A stretch of DNA of 6,951 bases from Victivallales bacterium (GTDB lineage: Bacteria > Verrucomicrobiota > Lentisphaeria > Oligosphaerales > Oligosphaeraceae), in contig JAFYIW010000120.1 of assembly GCA_017538465.1 (NCBI GenBank), positions 1-6,951 on the forward strand. The letters are read 5' to 3'. The notes beneath the pieces were generated by a model. That model was not told the DNA's origin and searched no databases. It saw only the letters and a program-made list of their open reading frames with translations. Below are positions 1-5,768 of the stretch, piece after piece. The position numbers and the translations under genes were made by a program. The stretch's first letter is position 1. Every line of letters begins with the position of its first letter.

Positions 1-1
1 A

Positions 2-430
2 GATTTCAATGGAGGTGCCGGGGTCGTCGAAACGCAGCAGCGTGCCCGTGCCGTGCTCGAAGTAGTCCGCCAGCTCGCGCAGCTGCTCCAGCACCCGATG
101 AAGCGGCACGAAGAACCGGTAATTGTTCACCAGCTCGAAATAGACCTCCTTGGCACGGTGGGACTTCTTGCCCAGCAGCAGATTCTCGGCCTCCAGCAGC
201 AGATACTCCGCCCGCTTCTCCGAGGTCTTCTGAAGGGCCGCCGCGCGGTGATACCAGTCCGCGGCCTTCGCGTATTTTTGCCGCTCCGCGCATTCCTGGG
301 CGCGCTGCACCATCTCCTGCTCCTGCCGGAATTCCTCATAGTCCGCCAAGGGCATCACCGATGACTCCTGCGCATGGAGCAACCCGGCGCACAGCACGCA
401 AAACAGTAGGATGGCCGATGAAAATTTCAT
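2..430 (-). CDS. Exported TPR-like protein, BamD/YfiO-like (partial, C-terminus outside window)
   Basis: The reading frame opens with ATG at 428-430 on the minus strand and stays open for 143 codons to the left edge, so only the N-terminal part is present. Residues 1-20 form a classical type I signal peptide: Lys2, a hydrophobic core and a likely cut after LLHA, before Gln21. None of its cysteines sits in a convincing lipobox. Residues 43-105 are helical with TPR-like spacing of small and aromatic residues (KYAKAADWYHRAA, then AEYLLLEAENLLLGKK, then AKEVYFELVNNY). This resembles the helical hairpins of BamD/YfiO-type outer-membrane assembly proteins and other periplasmic TPR proteins. No SD motif precedes the ATG. 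It is divergent from the LD-carboxypeptidase gene across 156 bases. Export and the TPR-like fold are well supported; a specific BamD role is inference, because the diagnostic C-terminal repeats are missing. Confidence 0.8.
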   Translation of the reverse strand, partial: MKFSSAILLFCVLCAGLLHAQESSVMPLADYEEFRQEQEMVQRAQECAERQKYAKAADWYHRAAALQKTSEKRAEYLLLEAENLLLGKKSHRAKEVYFELVNNYRFFVPLHRVLEQLRELADYFEHGTGTLLRFDDPGTSIEI

Positions 431-493
431 GAAGTCAGGTTATCTTAAGGGTTGTTCTCGCCCGCAGGAAGGCGAATGGAAGCCGGCTAGGGG

Positions 494-559
494 ATGCCGA
501 CTCGCGGCATGCGCCACGGACTCCCGCCGGCGGCGGGACGGTCGAATGGCGGCGTCCCG
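494..559. repeat. Cluster of inverted repeats in the divergent intergenic region
   Basis: Three perfect stems lie between the divergent starts at 430 and 587. ATGCCG 494-499 pairs with CGGCAT 505-510 across a 5-base loop. CCCGCC 523-528 pairs with GGCGGG 532-537 across 3 bases. CGGGACG 534-540 pairs with CGTCCCG 553-559 across 12 bases. The second and third stems share bases 534-537, so they exclude each other. The cluster could be an operator region or a folded leader. None of the stems is followed by a T run, so they are not intrinsic terminators. Confidence 0.4.
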
Positions 560-586
560 TCCATAAGATAATGCAAAGAACCAAAA

Positions 587-1495
587 ATGGTTGCCGAAAT
601 GACGAAAACAAAAAAGGTTGGCCTCTTCGCCACTGCAAATGCCCCTAACCCCGAAATGCTCGCGCGAGGCGCGGAGCGCTTCCGGCGGCTGACGGGCATG
701 GAACTCCTCCCATGGAAGGAGACGCCAGTCGGGCCACGCCATTTCGCCGGGGACGACTCCGCACGCGCCGAAGGCTTCAACACCCTGCTGGACGAGCCCG
801 AGATGGACGGGATGGTCGCCATGCGGGGCGGCTATGGCTCCACCCGCATCCTCGAATGGCTCGACTTTGGAAAACTGCGGGAAAGAGAGTGCTTCGTATG
901 CGGATACAGCGACATCACCGCGATTCTGCTCGCGGCCTGGAAGCATGGCTGCAAAAGGCTGATCCACGGCCCCATGATGCAATCCAGCTGGGGGGCGGAG
1001 ACGCCGCCGGAAACCCGTCGCCTGGAAACCGAAAGCTTCCTGAACGCACTGAACGGCGGACGGGACTTGCTTCCGCCATGGGCAGGCGGAAAGACCCTCA
1101 AGCCGGGTGTCGCGGAAGGCCCCCTCGTCGCGATGAACCTGACTCTGCTGGACGCAATGCTCGGGACGCCGTTCTGCCCCGATCTCACGGGAGCCGTGCT
1201 TGCCCTGGAGGACATCGCCGAGCCCGCCCATGACATCGACCGAAAACTCAACCACCTGCGCCAGACGGGAATCCTGAAGCGACTCGGCGGTCTGCTCTTC
1301 GGACAGTTCACCGATGCCAAAGACGCAGAATTCCTGCCGGAGATCCGCCGGGAGTATGCCGCCTTGGTGAAGGGGCCGGTCGTTGAGGAGTTGTCCTTTG
1401 GCCACTGTCATCCCGGCCTCGCGCTGCCTTTCGGAAAGCCGGTTCGGATGCTGGCCACGCCGAATCAGCGCCTTTCCCTGAAATTGATGTTTTGA
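587..1495 (+). CDS. LD-carboxypeptidase, peptidase family S66 (LdcA/MccF type)
   Basis: This 302-residue protein matches the S66 family in length and motif order. That family contains LdcA, which removes the terminal D-Ala from tetrapeptide stems during peptidoglycan recycling, and MccF, which inactivates microcin C. The N-terminal half has the RGGYGSTRIL segment (80-89), then the nucleophile motif GYSDIT with Ser108. The C-terminal half has LEDIAEPAHDIDRKL with Glu208, and FGHCHPGLALPFG with His273. The Ser-Glu and Glu-His spacings (100 and 65) agree with the family triad, so the enzyme should be active. No signal peptide is seen, which fits a cytoplasmic recycling enzyme. The start is uncertain: ATG 587 and ATG 599 (giving MTKTKK...) are both possible and neither has a clear SD. 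A terminator begins 6 bases after the stop, so the gene ends its own transcript. Choosing between the LdcA and MccF substrates is inference; recycling is the more likely role. Confidence 0.93.
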   Translation: MVAEMTKTKKVGLFATANAPNPEMLARGAERFRRLTGMELLPWKETPVGPRHFAGDDSARAEGFNTLLDEPEMDGMVAMRGGYGSTRILEWLDFGKLRERECFVCGYSDITAILLAAWKHGCKRLIHGPMMQSSWGAETPPETRRLETESFLNALNGGRDLLPPWAGGKTLKPGVAEGPLVAMNLTLLDAMLGTPFCPDLTGAVLALEDIAEPAHDIDRKLNHLRQTGILKRLGGLLFGQFTDAKDAEFLPEIRREYAALVKGPVVEELSFGHCHPGLALPFGKPVRMLATPNQRLSLKLMF

Positions 1496-1501
1496 CTCAT
1501 G

Positions 1502-1529
1502 TCCCTGTCTGACCACGACGGGGATTTTT
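1502..1529 (+). terminator. Intrinsic terminator of the LD-carboxypeptidase gene
   Basis: An 8-bp stem (TCCCTGTC 1502-1509 with GACGGGGA 1517-1524, one T-G wobble) has a 7-base loop and is followed by five T (1525-1529). It starts 6 bases after the TGA at 1493-1495. Confidence 0.8.
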
Positions 1530-1560
1530 GCCCTGCCGGGGAATTTTTTCCGTTATTATG

Positions 1561-1588
1561 TTGCAATTCCTTTTTTTTAGGCTATATT
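1561..1588 (+). promoter_or_regulatory. Candidate sigma-70-type promoter for the first lipoprotein
   Basis: TTGCAA (1561-1566) and TATATT (1583-1588) are separated by 16 bases, in AT-rich DNA just downstream of a terminator. The -10 box matches the consensus at five of six positions, the -35 box at four of six. Confidence 0.45.
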
Positions 1589-1816
1589 TAGAGAAGCTTT
1601 CTTTATTCTCCGGGCCTTGCATCAAAATCAGCAGATTCCGAAATTCTGGTTTTTTCTGATTTTTTTCTCCAGTCGCTGAAAAATCCCGAAGAAAATTCCG
1701 TATATAGAGGAGGGACAGGAGTTCAATCGGCGCGGCTGTTCCAAATGATTTTCTCCTTTCGTTTGTAAGTTTTTTGTTTTTTCACCTGACCAACCCAAAC
1801 CAACATCAAGACAACC

Positions 1817-2242
1817 ATGAAAAACATTCGTAGATTCTTCTTCCTCGCGGTCTTCGCCGCGTTCCTCACCATCGGCGTGGCCAGCTGCGGCAACAGCCCC
1901 AAGGGCGTCGCCAAGGATTACGCAAAGGCCCTTGAGAAGCTCGACGGCAAGGCCGCCGCAAAGCTGTTTGCGGAGAAAAAGGCACGCAAGGCAGCCGAGG
2001 CCGAGCTCAAGGAAATGAAAAAGGCGAAGGTGAAGATCACCAAGGCCGAGGTCGGCGAGGTCGAGGTCGATGACGACACCGCCACCGTCACCCTCAAGGT
2101 TACGATGAAGCAAGGCAAGAAGGACGAAGAGGAAGTGGAGCTCACCCTGAATCTGAGCAAAGACGAGAAGAAGGGCTGGATGATTGATGACATTGACGAG
2201 GATAGTTCATCCGACGACGATGACGACGAGGATGACGACTAG
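1817..2242 (+). CDS. Small lipoprotein with DUF4878/NTF2-like body and acidic tail (copy A)
   Basis: This 141-residue protein has a lipoprotein signal: MKNIRR, a hydrophobic core, then the lipobox VASC with acylated Cys24. Gly25 at +2 fits an outer-membrane destination under the usual sorting rule. Residues 28-123 follow the layout of DUF4878-type NTF2-like lipoproteins: a first helix (SPKGVAKDYAKALEKLDG), a lysine-rich helical segment (48-75), then alternating beta strands ending in KKGWMIDDI. That assignment rests on pattern only. Residues 124-141 form an extreme acidic tail, with 14 of 18 residues Asp or Glu and three Ser. No SD precedes the ATG (leader ends AAGACAACC), but the lipoprotein signal fixes the start. 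It is a tandem paralogue of the next gene and has its own terminator. Its function is unknown; a substrate-binding or accessory envelope role would be a guess. Confidence 0.88.
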   Translation: MKNIRRFFFLAVFAAFLTIGVASCGNSPKGVAKDYAKALEKLDGKAAAKLFAEKKARKAAEAELKEMKKAKVKITKAEVGEVEVDDDTATVTLKVTMKQGKKDEEEVELTLNLSKDEKKGWMIDDIDEDSSSDDDDDEDDD

Positions 2243-2282
2243 GAAGTAGTCGCCGACAATTTCTTTGTCGCCTGACACGATG

Positions 2283-2314
2283 GCCCTCCGCTCTCCCGGC
2301 GGGGGGCTTTTTTT
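2283..2314 (+). terminator. Intrinsic terminator of lipoprotein copy A
   Basis: A 9-bp GC-rich stem (2283-2291 with 2299-2307, one T-G wobble), a 7-base loop and seven T (2308-2314). It is nearly identical to the terminator at 2985-3016, so the duplication included it. Confidence 0.9.
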
Positions 2315-2472
2315 GCGGGAAATTCCAGAATCGTTGACGGGGAGCGCGAAGCGGTGATGCCGACACCCCGCCCCGCCGCCGGACAACCCCCGTCGATGGA
2401 GTGCGTACCGCGAAGGGCTATCTTTTTCTCCGGGCGTTTCAGGCAGATGAGAATTATCCTTCCTTTCCGCCT

Positions 2473-2501
2473 GTGGCAAAATGCCAAAGACACTTTATAG
2501 T
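2473..2501 (+). promoter_or_regulatory. Candidate promoter for lipoprotein copy B, overlapped by an inverted repeat
   Basis: GTGGCA (2473-2478) and TATAGT (2496-2501) are spaced by 17 bases, which would give a leader of about 50 bases. A short inverted repeat, TGGCA-AAA-TGCCA (2474-2486), covers the -35 box and the first part of the spacer, where a repressor could bind. Confidence 0.4.
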
Positions 2502-2557
2502 AAAGCCAATTCATTCCCCCGTTAAGGAAATAGCACCTCAACCCCCTTGAAATCACC

Positions 2558-2941
2558 ATGAAAAACATCCGCAGATTCTTCTTCCTCGCGGTCTTCGCCG
2601 CGTTCCTCACCATCGGCGTGGCCAGCTGCGGCAACAGCCCCAACAGCGTCGCCAAGGATTTCGCAAAGGCCTTTGAGAAGCTCGACGGCAAGGCCGCCGC
2701 AAAGCTGTTTGCGGAGAAAAAGGACCGCAAAGTAGTCGAGGCGATGTTCAAGGAAATAAAAAAGGCGAAGGCGAAGATCACCGTCGAAATCGGCGAAATC
2801 GACGTTGATGGCGATGACGCCACTGTTGAAATCACGATAACGGCGAAGAAAGGCAAGGAGGAAAAAGAGATGGAAGCCACCCTGAGTCTGAGCAAAGACG
2901 AGGAGAAGGGCTGGCTGATTGATGGCATGGAGATGGATTGA
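2558..2941 (+). CDS. Small lipoprotein with DUF4878/NTF2-like body, short tail (copy B)
   Basis: This 127-residue paralogue of the upstream lipoprotein has the same signal peptide and lipobox (VASC, Cys24). Residues 1-55 match copy A at 51 positions. From residue 56 on the two diverge strongly but keep the layout: a lysine-rich helix, a strand pattern around KITVEIGEIDVDGDDATVEITI, and the closing KGWLID motif. It ends at GMEMD with TGA 2939-2941 and lacks the acidic tail of copy A. The DNA just past this stop still aligns with the end of copy A (GACGACTA), so the tail was lost or gained through a small rearrangement or frame change. No SD is seen (leader ends AAATCACC). It has its own promoter candidate and terminator, so the two copies need not be co-expressed. 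Function unknown. Confidence 0.87.
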   Translation: MKNIRRFFFLAVFAAFLTIGVASCGNSPNSVAKDFAKAFEKLDGKAAAKLFAEKKDRKVVEAMFKEIKKAKAKITVEIGEIDVDGDDATVEITITAKKGKEEKEMEATLSLSKDEEKGWLIDGMEMD

Positions 2942-2984
2942 CGACTAAGAAATCGTCGCCGCCAATTGTCCCCTTGACACGAAA

Positions 2985-3016
2985 GCCCTTCGCTCCCCCG
3001 GCGGAGGGCTTTTTTT
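2985..3016 (+). terminator. Intrinsic terminator of lipoprotein copy B
   Basis: A 9-bp stem (GCCCTTCGC 2985-2993 with GCGGAGGGC 3001-3009, one wobble), a 7-base loop and seven T (3010-3016). It is the paralogue of the terminator after copy A; both are followed by GCGGGAAAT. Confidence 0.9.
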
Positions 3017-3072
3017 GCGGGAAATCCCATTGCTGTCCGGTAAAAGTGCCAGGCGTAAAGCGCACATTTTCC

Positions 3073-3099
3073 CGCGAAACACGCGAAATGCACGAAAGG
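3073..3099. repeat. Three-unit degenerate 9-base repeat (CRCGAAANN)
   Basis: CGCGAAACA, CGCGAAATG and CACGAAAGG follow one another without gaps. Read on the minus strand this gives a FRAFRVFRG-like string. From memory, similar strings are common in intergenic DNA of many environmental bacteria and are usually non-coding. Confidence 0.6.
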
Positions 3100-3126
3100 A
3101 ACCTCTCCCGGCGAGGCAGTCCCGCA

Positions 3127-3155
3127 TTGGCGCGCAGCCATACACGGGGTATATT
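3127..3155 (+). promoter_or_regulatory. Candidate promoter for the helical-repeat protein
   Basis: TTGGCG (3127-3132), a 17-base spacer and TATATT (3150-3155). The -35 box matches at four positions and the -10 box at five. The leader would be about 140 bases. Confidence 0.5.
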
Positions 3156-3300
3156 AAGCAAATTCCGCATAAATGCCTCAAAGAGACCCATGCGCCGCCC
3201 AATTGGGTAAAGAGCGCGCCAGAAGACGCCTGGCGGTTTTGCAACGCGCTTTTCGTCCCCTGGCCTTGTTCTATCCAACTTCTAATCCATCCTCCATCCT

Positions 3301-4980
3301 ATGCAAAACCAGTCCGCTCCCACTTTTTTCCTGTGCATGATGCTTGGTCTGCTTGGTTTCGTTGCAGGCACGGCCCCGATTTATGCCGTGACCAAAGCGG
3401 AGGCATTAGCTGCCCGGGACGCCGCCGCGGCCGTCTATGAAAAGGCGCAGCAGGACTCCAGCCATGTCTTTGGACGGGAAATCTTTGAAGAGGCATCCCA
3501 ATATGCCGAAGAGGCGCAGAAGAATTTCATGATAGGCAACTACGAGGCGGCCAAAGAGAACTGGGAGCAGGTGTCAGCGCTTCTTGATGCGAGCATTTCG
3601 GTCGGCTATCAGCGCCATGTCGAGGGCCTCGAAGACGTGATTGCCAAGGCGCGAGCGGAGGAGAACTGGGCTTTGTTGTACAACGCCACTCGGGAATACC
3701 GGGATTTGAATCCCGACGTGGGGGAGGAGCTCTTCTTGGAAGCCAAGGACATTTATATCAGCGCCTTGCGGGAGGGGATTGAAAATGCCCGCGTGAACGA
3801 GGATTATAAAACCATGCAGGAGCTTGGCAAGGAATTGGAGAGGGTGGATCCGGAAGGAGAATTGTTCCGAACCACCCAGTCCCTTCTGGCGCGCGTGGAA
3901 ACCGCCAAAAAACACTACGATTGGAAGGAAATGTATTTTCGGTCCCTGGAACTTCGCAAAGCGAATCCCGAGGTGGGCACGCCATATTGGCAAGAGGCCT
4001 GTGAAGAGTATTCCGACTGGCTGGTCAGCAAGTGCAAGCAAAAGTCAATGGACGTGGAAAACGCCATGGGCGTTTTCTACGACGCCGTGAAGTTCGAAAA
4101 CCTCGAGCCCGAGTATGGCAAAGAAGCCCGCTCCCTGATTGTCTCGCAGCTCAATAAAATGTTCCATTCGGAAATCAAGGGCGCCAATGACCTGAATCGC
4201 CTGGCGGTCGTCTATGGATACCTAGAGGAGTTTGAAAAAAGCGAACCCAAAGTGGCCGCGGCATTGCTCGATGACTTTGCCGAGAAGTTTGTGGACGTGA
4301 CGGAAGACGAATGCCAAGATGCCGGCAGCATCAAACGATGGCGTGAAATCCATGAGCAAGTCAAGCGCTATGCCTATTCCAAGTCGAACCGCGACGGCAT
4401 GAAGCTGTTGAACGAGACGAAGGAGAAATACTCCTCCTGGCTTCAGAAAAAGGCCAAAAAAGCCAAGAACGAGGAAGACTGGCCTGCCTTGAAAGAGTAT
4501 GCGCTCGAGCTGAAGACGGTCGATTCCCAGAACGCCGCGCCTTATCTGAAGAAGCTGGAAGAGCTGAAGGGCACGCTGACTCTCGACTTCCGAGGCGAGA
4601 CAAAAGGGGGCAAGATTGTGTACCCGGAATTCATCACGAAGGTCTACCCCGCCAATGCGCAAATGGAGGAGGCCTTTGAAACCTGCCGCGCGGATTTCAA
4701 CTGGGCAGTATCTTGCAGGAACTACCGTCAAGCCAATGCGGCAGTAACAACCTTTTTGAGTTATTTCAATGGAGTTCCAGTGGATCGGAAATCCGCCCAA
4801 GGCAGCATGACCTTTGAGCTTGAGGCCGGCGAATACACGCTCTTTTGCTTGACGGCGCATGGAGTGGGCAATGACACCCAATTCCTTTGCTGGGTGAAGC
4901 ATGTCGCCATCTGGGGCAACGATGTCAGCATCACGCTGGAAAACGACTCGAACACCCTTGACACTTTCTACAACCAATAG
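3301..4980 (+). CDS. Exported helical-repeat protein with beta-rich C-terminal domain, function unknown
   Basis: This 559-residue protein starts with a type I signal peptide (hydrophobic core 8-22, probable cut after PIYA at 29). Residues 30-100 form a charged helical hairpin (AAAAVYEKAQ, then EEASQYAEEAQKNF, then YEAAKENWEQVSALLDASI). Residues 109-424 contain about seven degenerate repeats. Each has an aromatic pair or its equivalent near 122, 168, 207, 251, 297, 345 and 393, so the period is about 46 residues. In most units an Asn/Asp/Glu-Pro turn follows 14-17 residues later (NP137, DP183, NP222, EP269, EP315). The period is longer than that of TPR or Sel1. Residues 425-548 look beta-rich (GTLTLDFRG, MTFELEAGEYTLF, HVAIWGNDVSITLE), like a small beta-sandwich. 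I do not recognise the family. No SD precedes the ATG (leader ends CCTCCATCCT), but the signal peptide supports this start. Probable location: periplasm or cell surface. Confidence 0.88.
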   Translation: MQNQSAPTFFLCMMLGLLGFVAGTAPIYAVTKAEALAARDAAAAVYEKAQQDSSHVFGREIFEEASQYAEEAQKNFMIGNYEAAKENWEQVSALLDASISVGYQRHVEGLEDVIAKARAEENWALLYNATREYRDLNPDVGEELFLEAKDIYISALREGIENARVNEDYKTMQELGKELERVDPEGELFRTTQSLLARVETAKKHYDWKEMYFRSLELRKANPEVGTPYWQEACEEYSDWLVSKCKQKSMDVENAMGVFYDAVKFENLEPEYGKEARSLIVSQLNKMFHSEIKGANDLNRLAVVYGYLEEFEKSEPKVAAALLDDFAEKFVDVTEDECQDAGSIKRWREIHEQVKRYAYSKSNRDGMKLLNETKEKYSSWLQKKAKKAKNEEDWPALKEYALELKTVDSQNAAPYLKKLEELKGTLTLDFRGETKGGKIVYPEFITKVYPANAQMEEAFETCRADFNWAVSCRNYRQANAAVTTFLSYFNGVPVDRKSAQGSMTFELEAGEYTLFCLTAHGVGNDTQFLCWVKHVAIWGNDVSITLENDSNTLDTFYNQ

Positions 4981-5007
4981 AATCCGCCCCTTTCTTCAAA
5001 GTACGCC

Positions 5008-5055
5008 AAAAGGCATCCGCCTTTTCCCTGCGGGAATCGGCTGGATGCCTTTTTT
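5008..5055. terminator. Bidirectional intrinsic terminator between convergent genes
   Basis: AAAAGGCATCC (5008-5018) pairs with GGATGCCTTTT (5043-5053). The stem extends inward through GCC/GGC past one bulged T, and the hairpin is capped by TTCCC-TGC-GGGAA (5024-5036). Six T follow on the plus strand and TTTT on the minus strand. It can end the helical-repeat gene (stop at 4978-4980) and also stop transcripts arriving from tRNA-Gln. Confidence 0.85.
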
Positions 5056-5119
5056 GGAAACTATCTCGTTGACTTGCCTTGGTTGGCGGCCTGTCGTTGA
5101 AGGAGGACAGGACCGTCCA

Positions 5120-5193
5120 TGGCATCCCCATCAGGATTCGAACCTAAACTAAATGTACCAAAAACATTTGTGCTACCATTACACCATGGGGAT
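5120..5193 (-). tRNA. tRNA-Gln (anticodon UUG), CCA encoded
   Basis: Read on the minus strand, all arms fold. The acceptor ATCCCCA (5187-5193) pairs with TGGGGAT (5124-5130). The D stem GTG/CAC has a 9-base loop containing GG. The anticodon stem AATGT/ACATT pairs fully, with loop TTTTGGT and anticodon TTG at 5159-5161. The variable loop has 4 bases. The T stem TTAGG/CCTGA carries the loop TTCGAAT. The discriminator is G (5123) and CCA is encoded at 5120-5122. The total is 71 bases plus CCA. It is the only tRNA in the window. Confidence 0.97.
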
Positions 5194-5269
5194 GCGGGAA
5201 ATGGCTTCGCTGGACTCCATACTATAAATCCTCAAATGAATTTTGGGCAGCCTCTGCGTTTTCCCGCAG

Positions 5270-5308
5270 AAAAAGGCCGACGGCATTTCACCGCCGACGC
5301 CGTCGGCC
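5270..5308 (-). terminator. Intrinsic terminator overlapping the end of the HTH gene
   Basis: On the minus strand, GGCCGACGGC (5299-5308) pairs perfectly over 10 bp with GCCGTCGGCC (5275-5284), followed by five T (5270-5274). The stop codon (5288-5290) lies in the 14-base loop, so the upstream arm is coding sequence. A competing 6-bp hairpin (5293-5298 with 5302-5307) uses part of the same arm. Confidence 0.85.
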
Positions 5309-5746
5309 GCACCGGGCCATGGCCCGCAGGGCCTCATTGGCCGCCCGCCAGGCCGCATTCAGCAGCAGACTGCGCAAGTCCGGCCGCGACTCCAGCAGAC
5401 GGTAGCAGTTCGCCAGACGCTTCACACACTCAATGGCCGAGGAGGAAATCGGACACAGATAGGCGCCGCGCCGAGGATCCCCCAGTTTGGCATGGATGTC
5501 CGCGTCATAGTCACCGTGCAGAAAGCGCGTCAGGATCTTCTGGTGCCGCAACGAGCATTTCCGGATGGCGCCATTCTCCCATTTCTGAAGCGTGGAGCCA
5601 TGAAGCCCCAAAAAACGCCCCAGCGCACTATAACTTAAACCGAGGGACTGGCGATGACGGCGCAGCCGCATGCGCGTCTGGTCGTCAAAGAACATCCGCT
5701 CCTCTTGCGGATTCGAAATGTCATTGGCTGGAGTCATATTGGACAT
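5288..5746 (-). CDS. Small XRE-type helix-turn-helix transcriptional regulator
   Basis: With ATG 5744-5746 the product has 152 residues. Residues 26-82 form a Cro/C1-type (XRE) HTH domain: RLRRHRQSLGLS, a positioning helix SYSALGRFLGL, a recognition segment HGSTLQKWENG, and closing helices RHQKILTRFLHGDYD. A DNA-binding role is therefore well supported; the target is unknown. The rest is helical with several Cys and ends in ARCGRRRRR, where the last Arg codons lie in the terminator stem. Starts at 5737 and 5695 are also possible. The 5695 ATG has the best SD (AAGAGGAG just upstream) and would give 135 residues with the HTH intact; a TTG at 5765-5767 is less likely. An operator-like repeat at 5769-5808 suggests autoregulation. 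The single domain resembles regulators I associate with Lentisphaerota/Verrucomicrobiota genomes, but that is from memory and unverified. Confidence 0.85.
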   Translation of the reverse strand: MSNMTPANDISNPQEERMFFDDQTRMRLRRHRQSLGLSYSALGRFLGLHGSTLQKWENGAIRKCSLRHQKILTRFLHGDYDADIHAKLGDPRRGAYLCPISSSAIECVKRLANCYRLLESRPDLRSLLLNAAWRAANEALRAMARCGRRRRR

Positions 5747-5768
5747 GGACAAGCGATTGCGAATCAAA

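Larger units (their letters stand above)
1496..1816. other. 321-base AT-rich leader between the carboxypeptidase and the first lipoprotein
   Basis: Apart from the terminator at its left end, this stretch is rich in T and A runs. It holds two promoter candidates for the downstream lipoprotein: a good one at 1561-1588 and a weak one at 1676-1706 (CTGAAA, 19 bases, TATATA). A purine run GAGGAGGG near 1707 looks like an SD, but no start codon follows at a usable distance. I see no gene here. If the upstream promoter is used, the lipoprotein mRNA has a leader of more than 200 bases. Confidence 0.5.
2243..2557. other. 315-base spacer between the two lipoprotein genes
   Basis: It contains the copy A terminator, then a GC-rich stretch whose ends form a long-range inverted repeat (GACGGGG 2336-2342 with CCCCGTC 2388-2394). 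An AT-richer part follows, with a promoter candidate for copy B. I see no gene on either strand. The minus-strand open frame through here is antisense to both lipoproteins and has no family features. Confidence 0.5.
2942..3300. other. 359-base intergenic region before the helical-repeat protein
   Basis: In order it holds the copy B terminator, a three-unit 9-base repeat (3073-3099), a promoter candidate (3127-3155), a 10-base palindrome CCCAATTGGG (3198-3207), and a 6-bp hairpin followed by TTTT (CGCCAG 3217-3222 with CTGGCG 3230-3235, T at 3237-3240). The last could be a weak attenuator in the leader of the next gene. Frames open through here show no family features. Confidence 0.5.

Noticed and set aside
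440..1516. Long minus-strand open frame opposite the LD-carboxypeptidase
   Set aside because: The plus strand encodes an intact S66 enzyme with its catalytic residues; the antisense translation has no family motifs and arises from GC-rich codon bias.
1705..1770. SD-like GAGGAGGG with a possible leader peptide before lipoprotein copy A
   Set aside because: No start codon lies at a usable distance; the nearest ATG (1745) opens only seven codons and is too far from the purine run.
1607..2441. Shared TCTCCGGGC string upstream of both lipoprotein genes (1607 and 2427)
   Set aside because: The match is short and lies at different distances from the two starts (210 and 131 bases), with no other alignment around it.
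2239..3141. 300-codon minus-strand open frame spanning the spacer and lipoprotein copy B
   Set aside because: It runs antisense through copy B and both terminators. Its sequence is low-complexity Ser/Phe/Ala, the mirror of lysine-rich coding.
4222..4977. 251-codon minus-strand open frame opposite the helical-repeat protein
   Set aside because: No motif or signal is seen, and the plus-strand gene has a signal peptide, a repeat pattern and a terminator.
5120..5200. tRNA-Gln 3' end as an integration site
   Set aside because: No integrase, no direct repeat of the tRNA end and no foreign-looking block is visible in the window.
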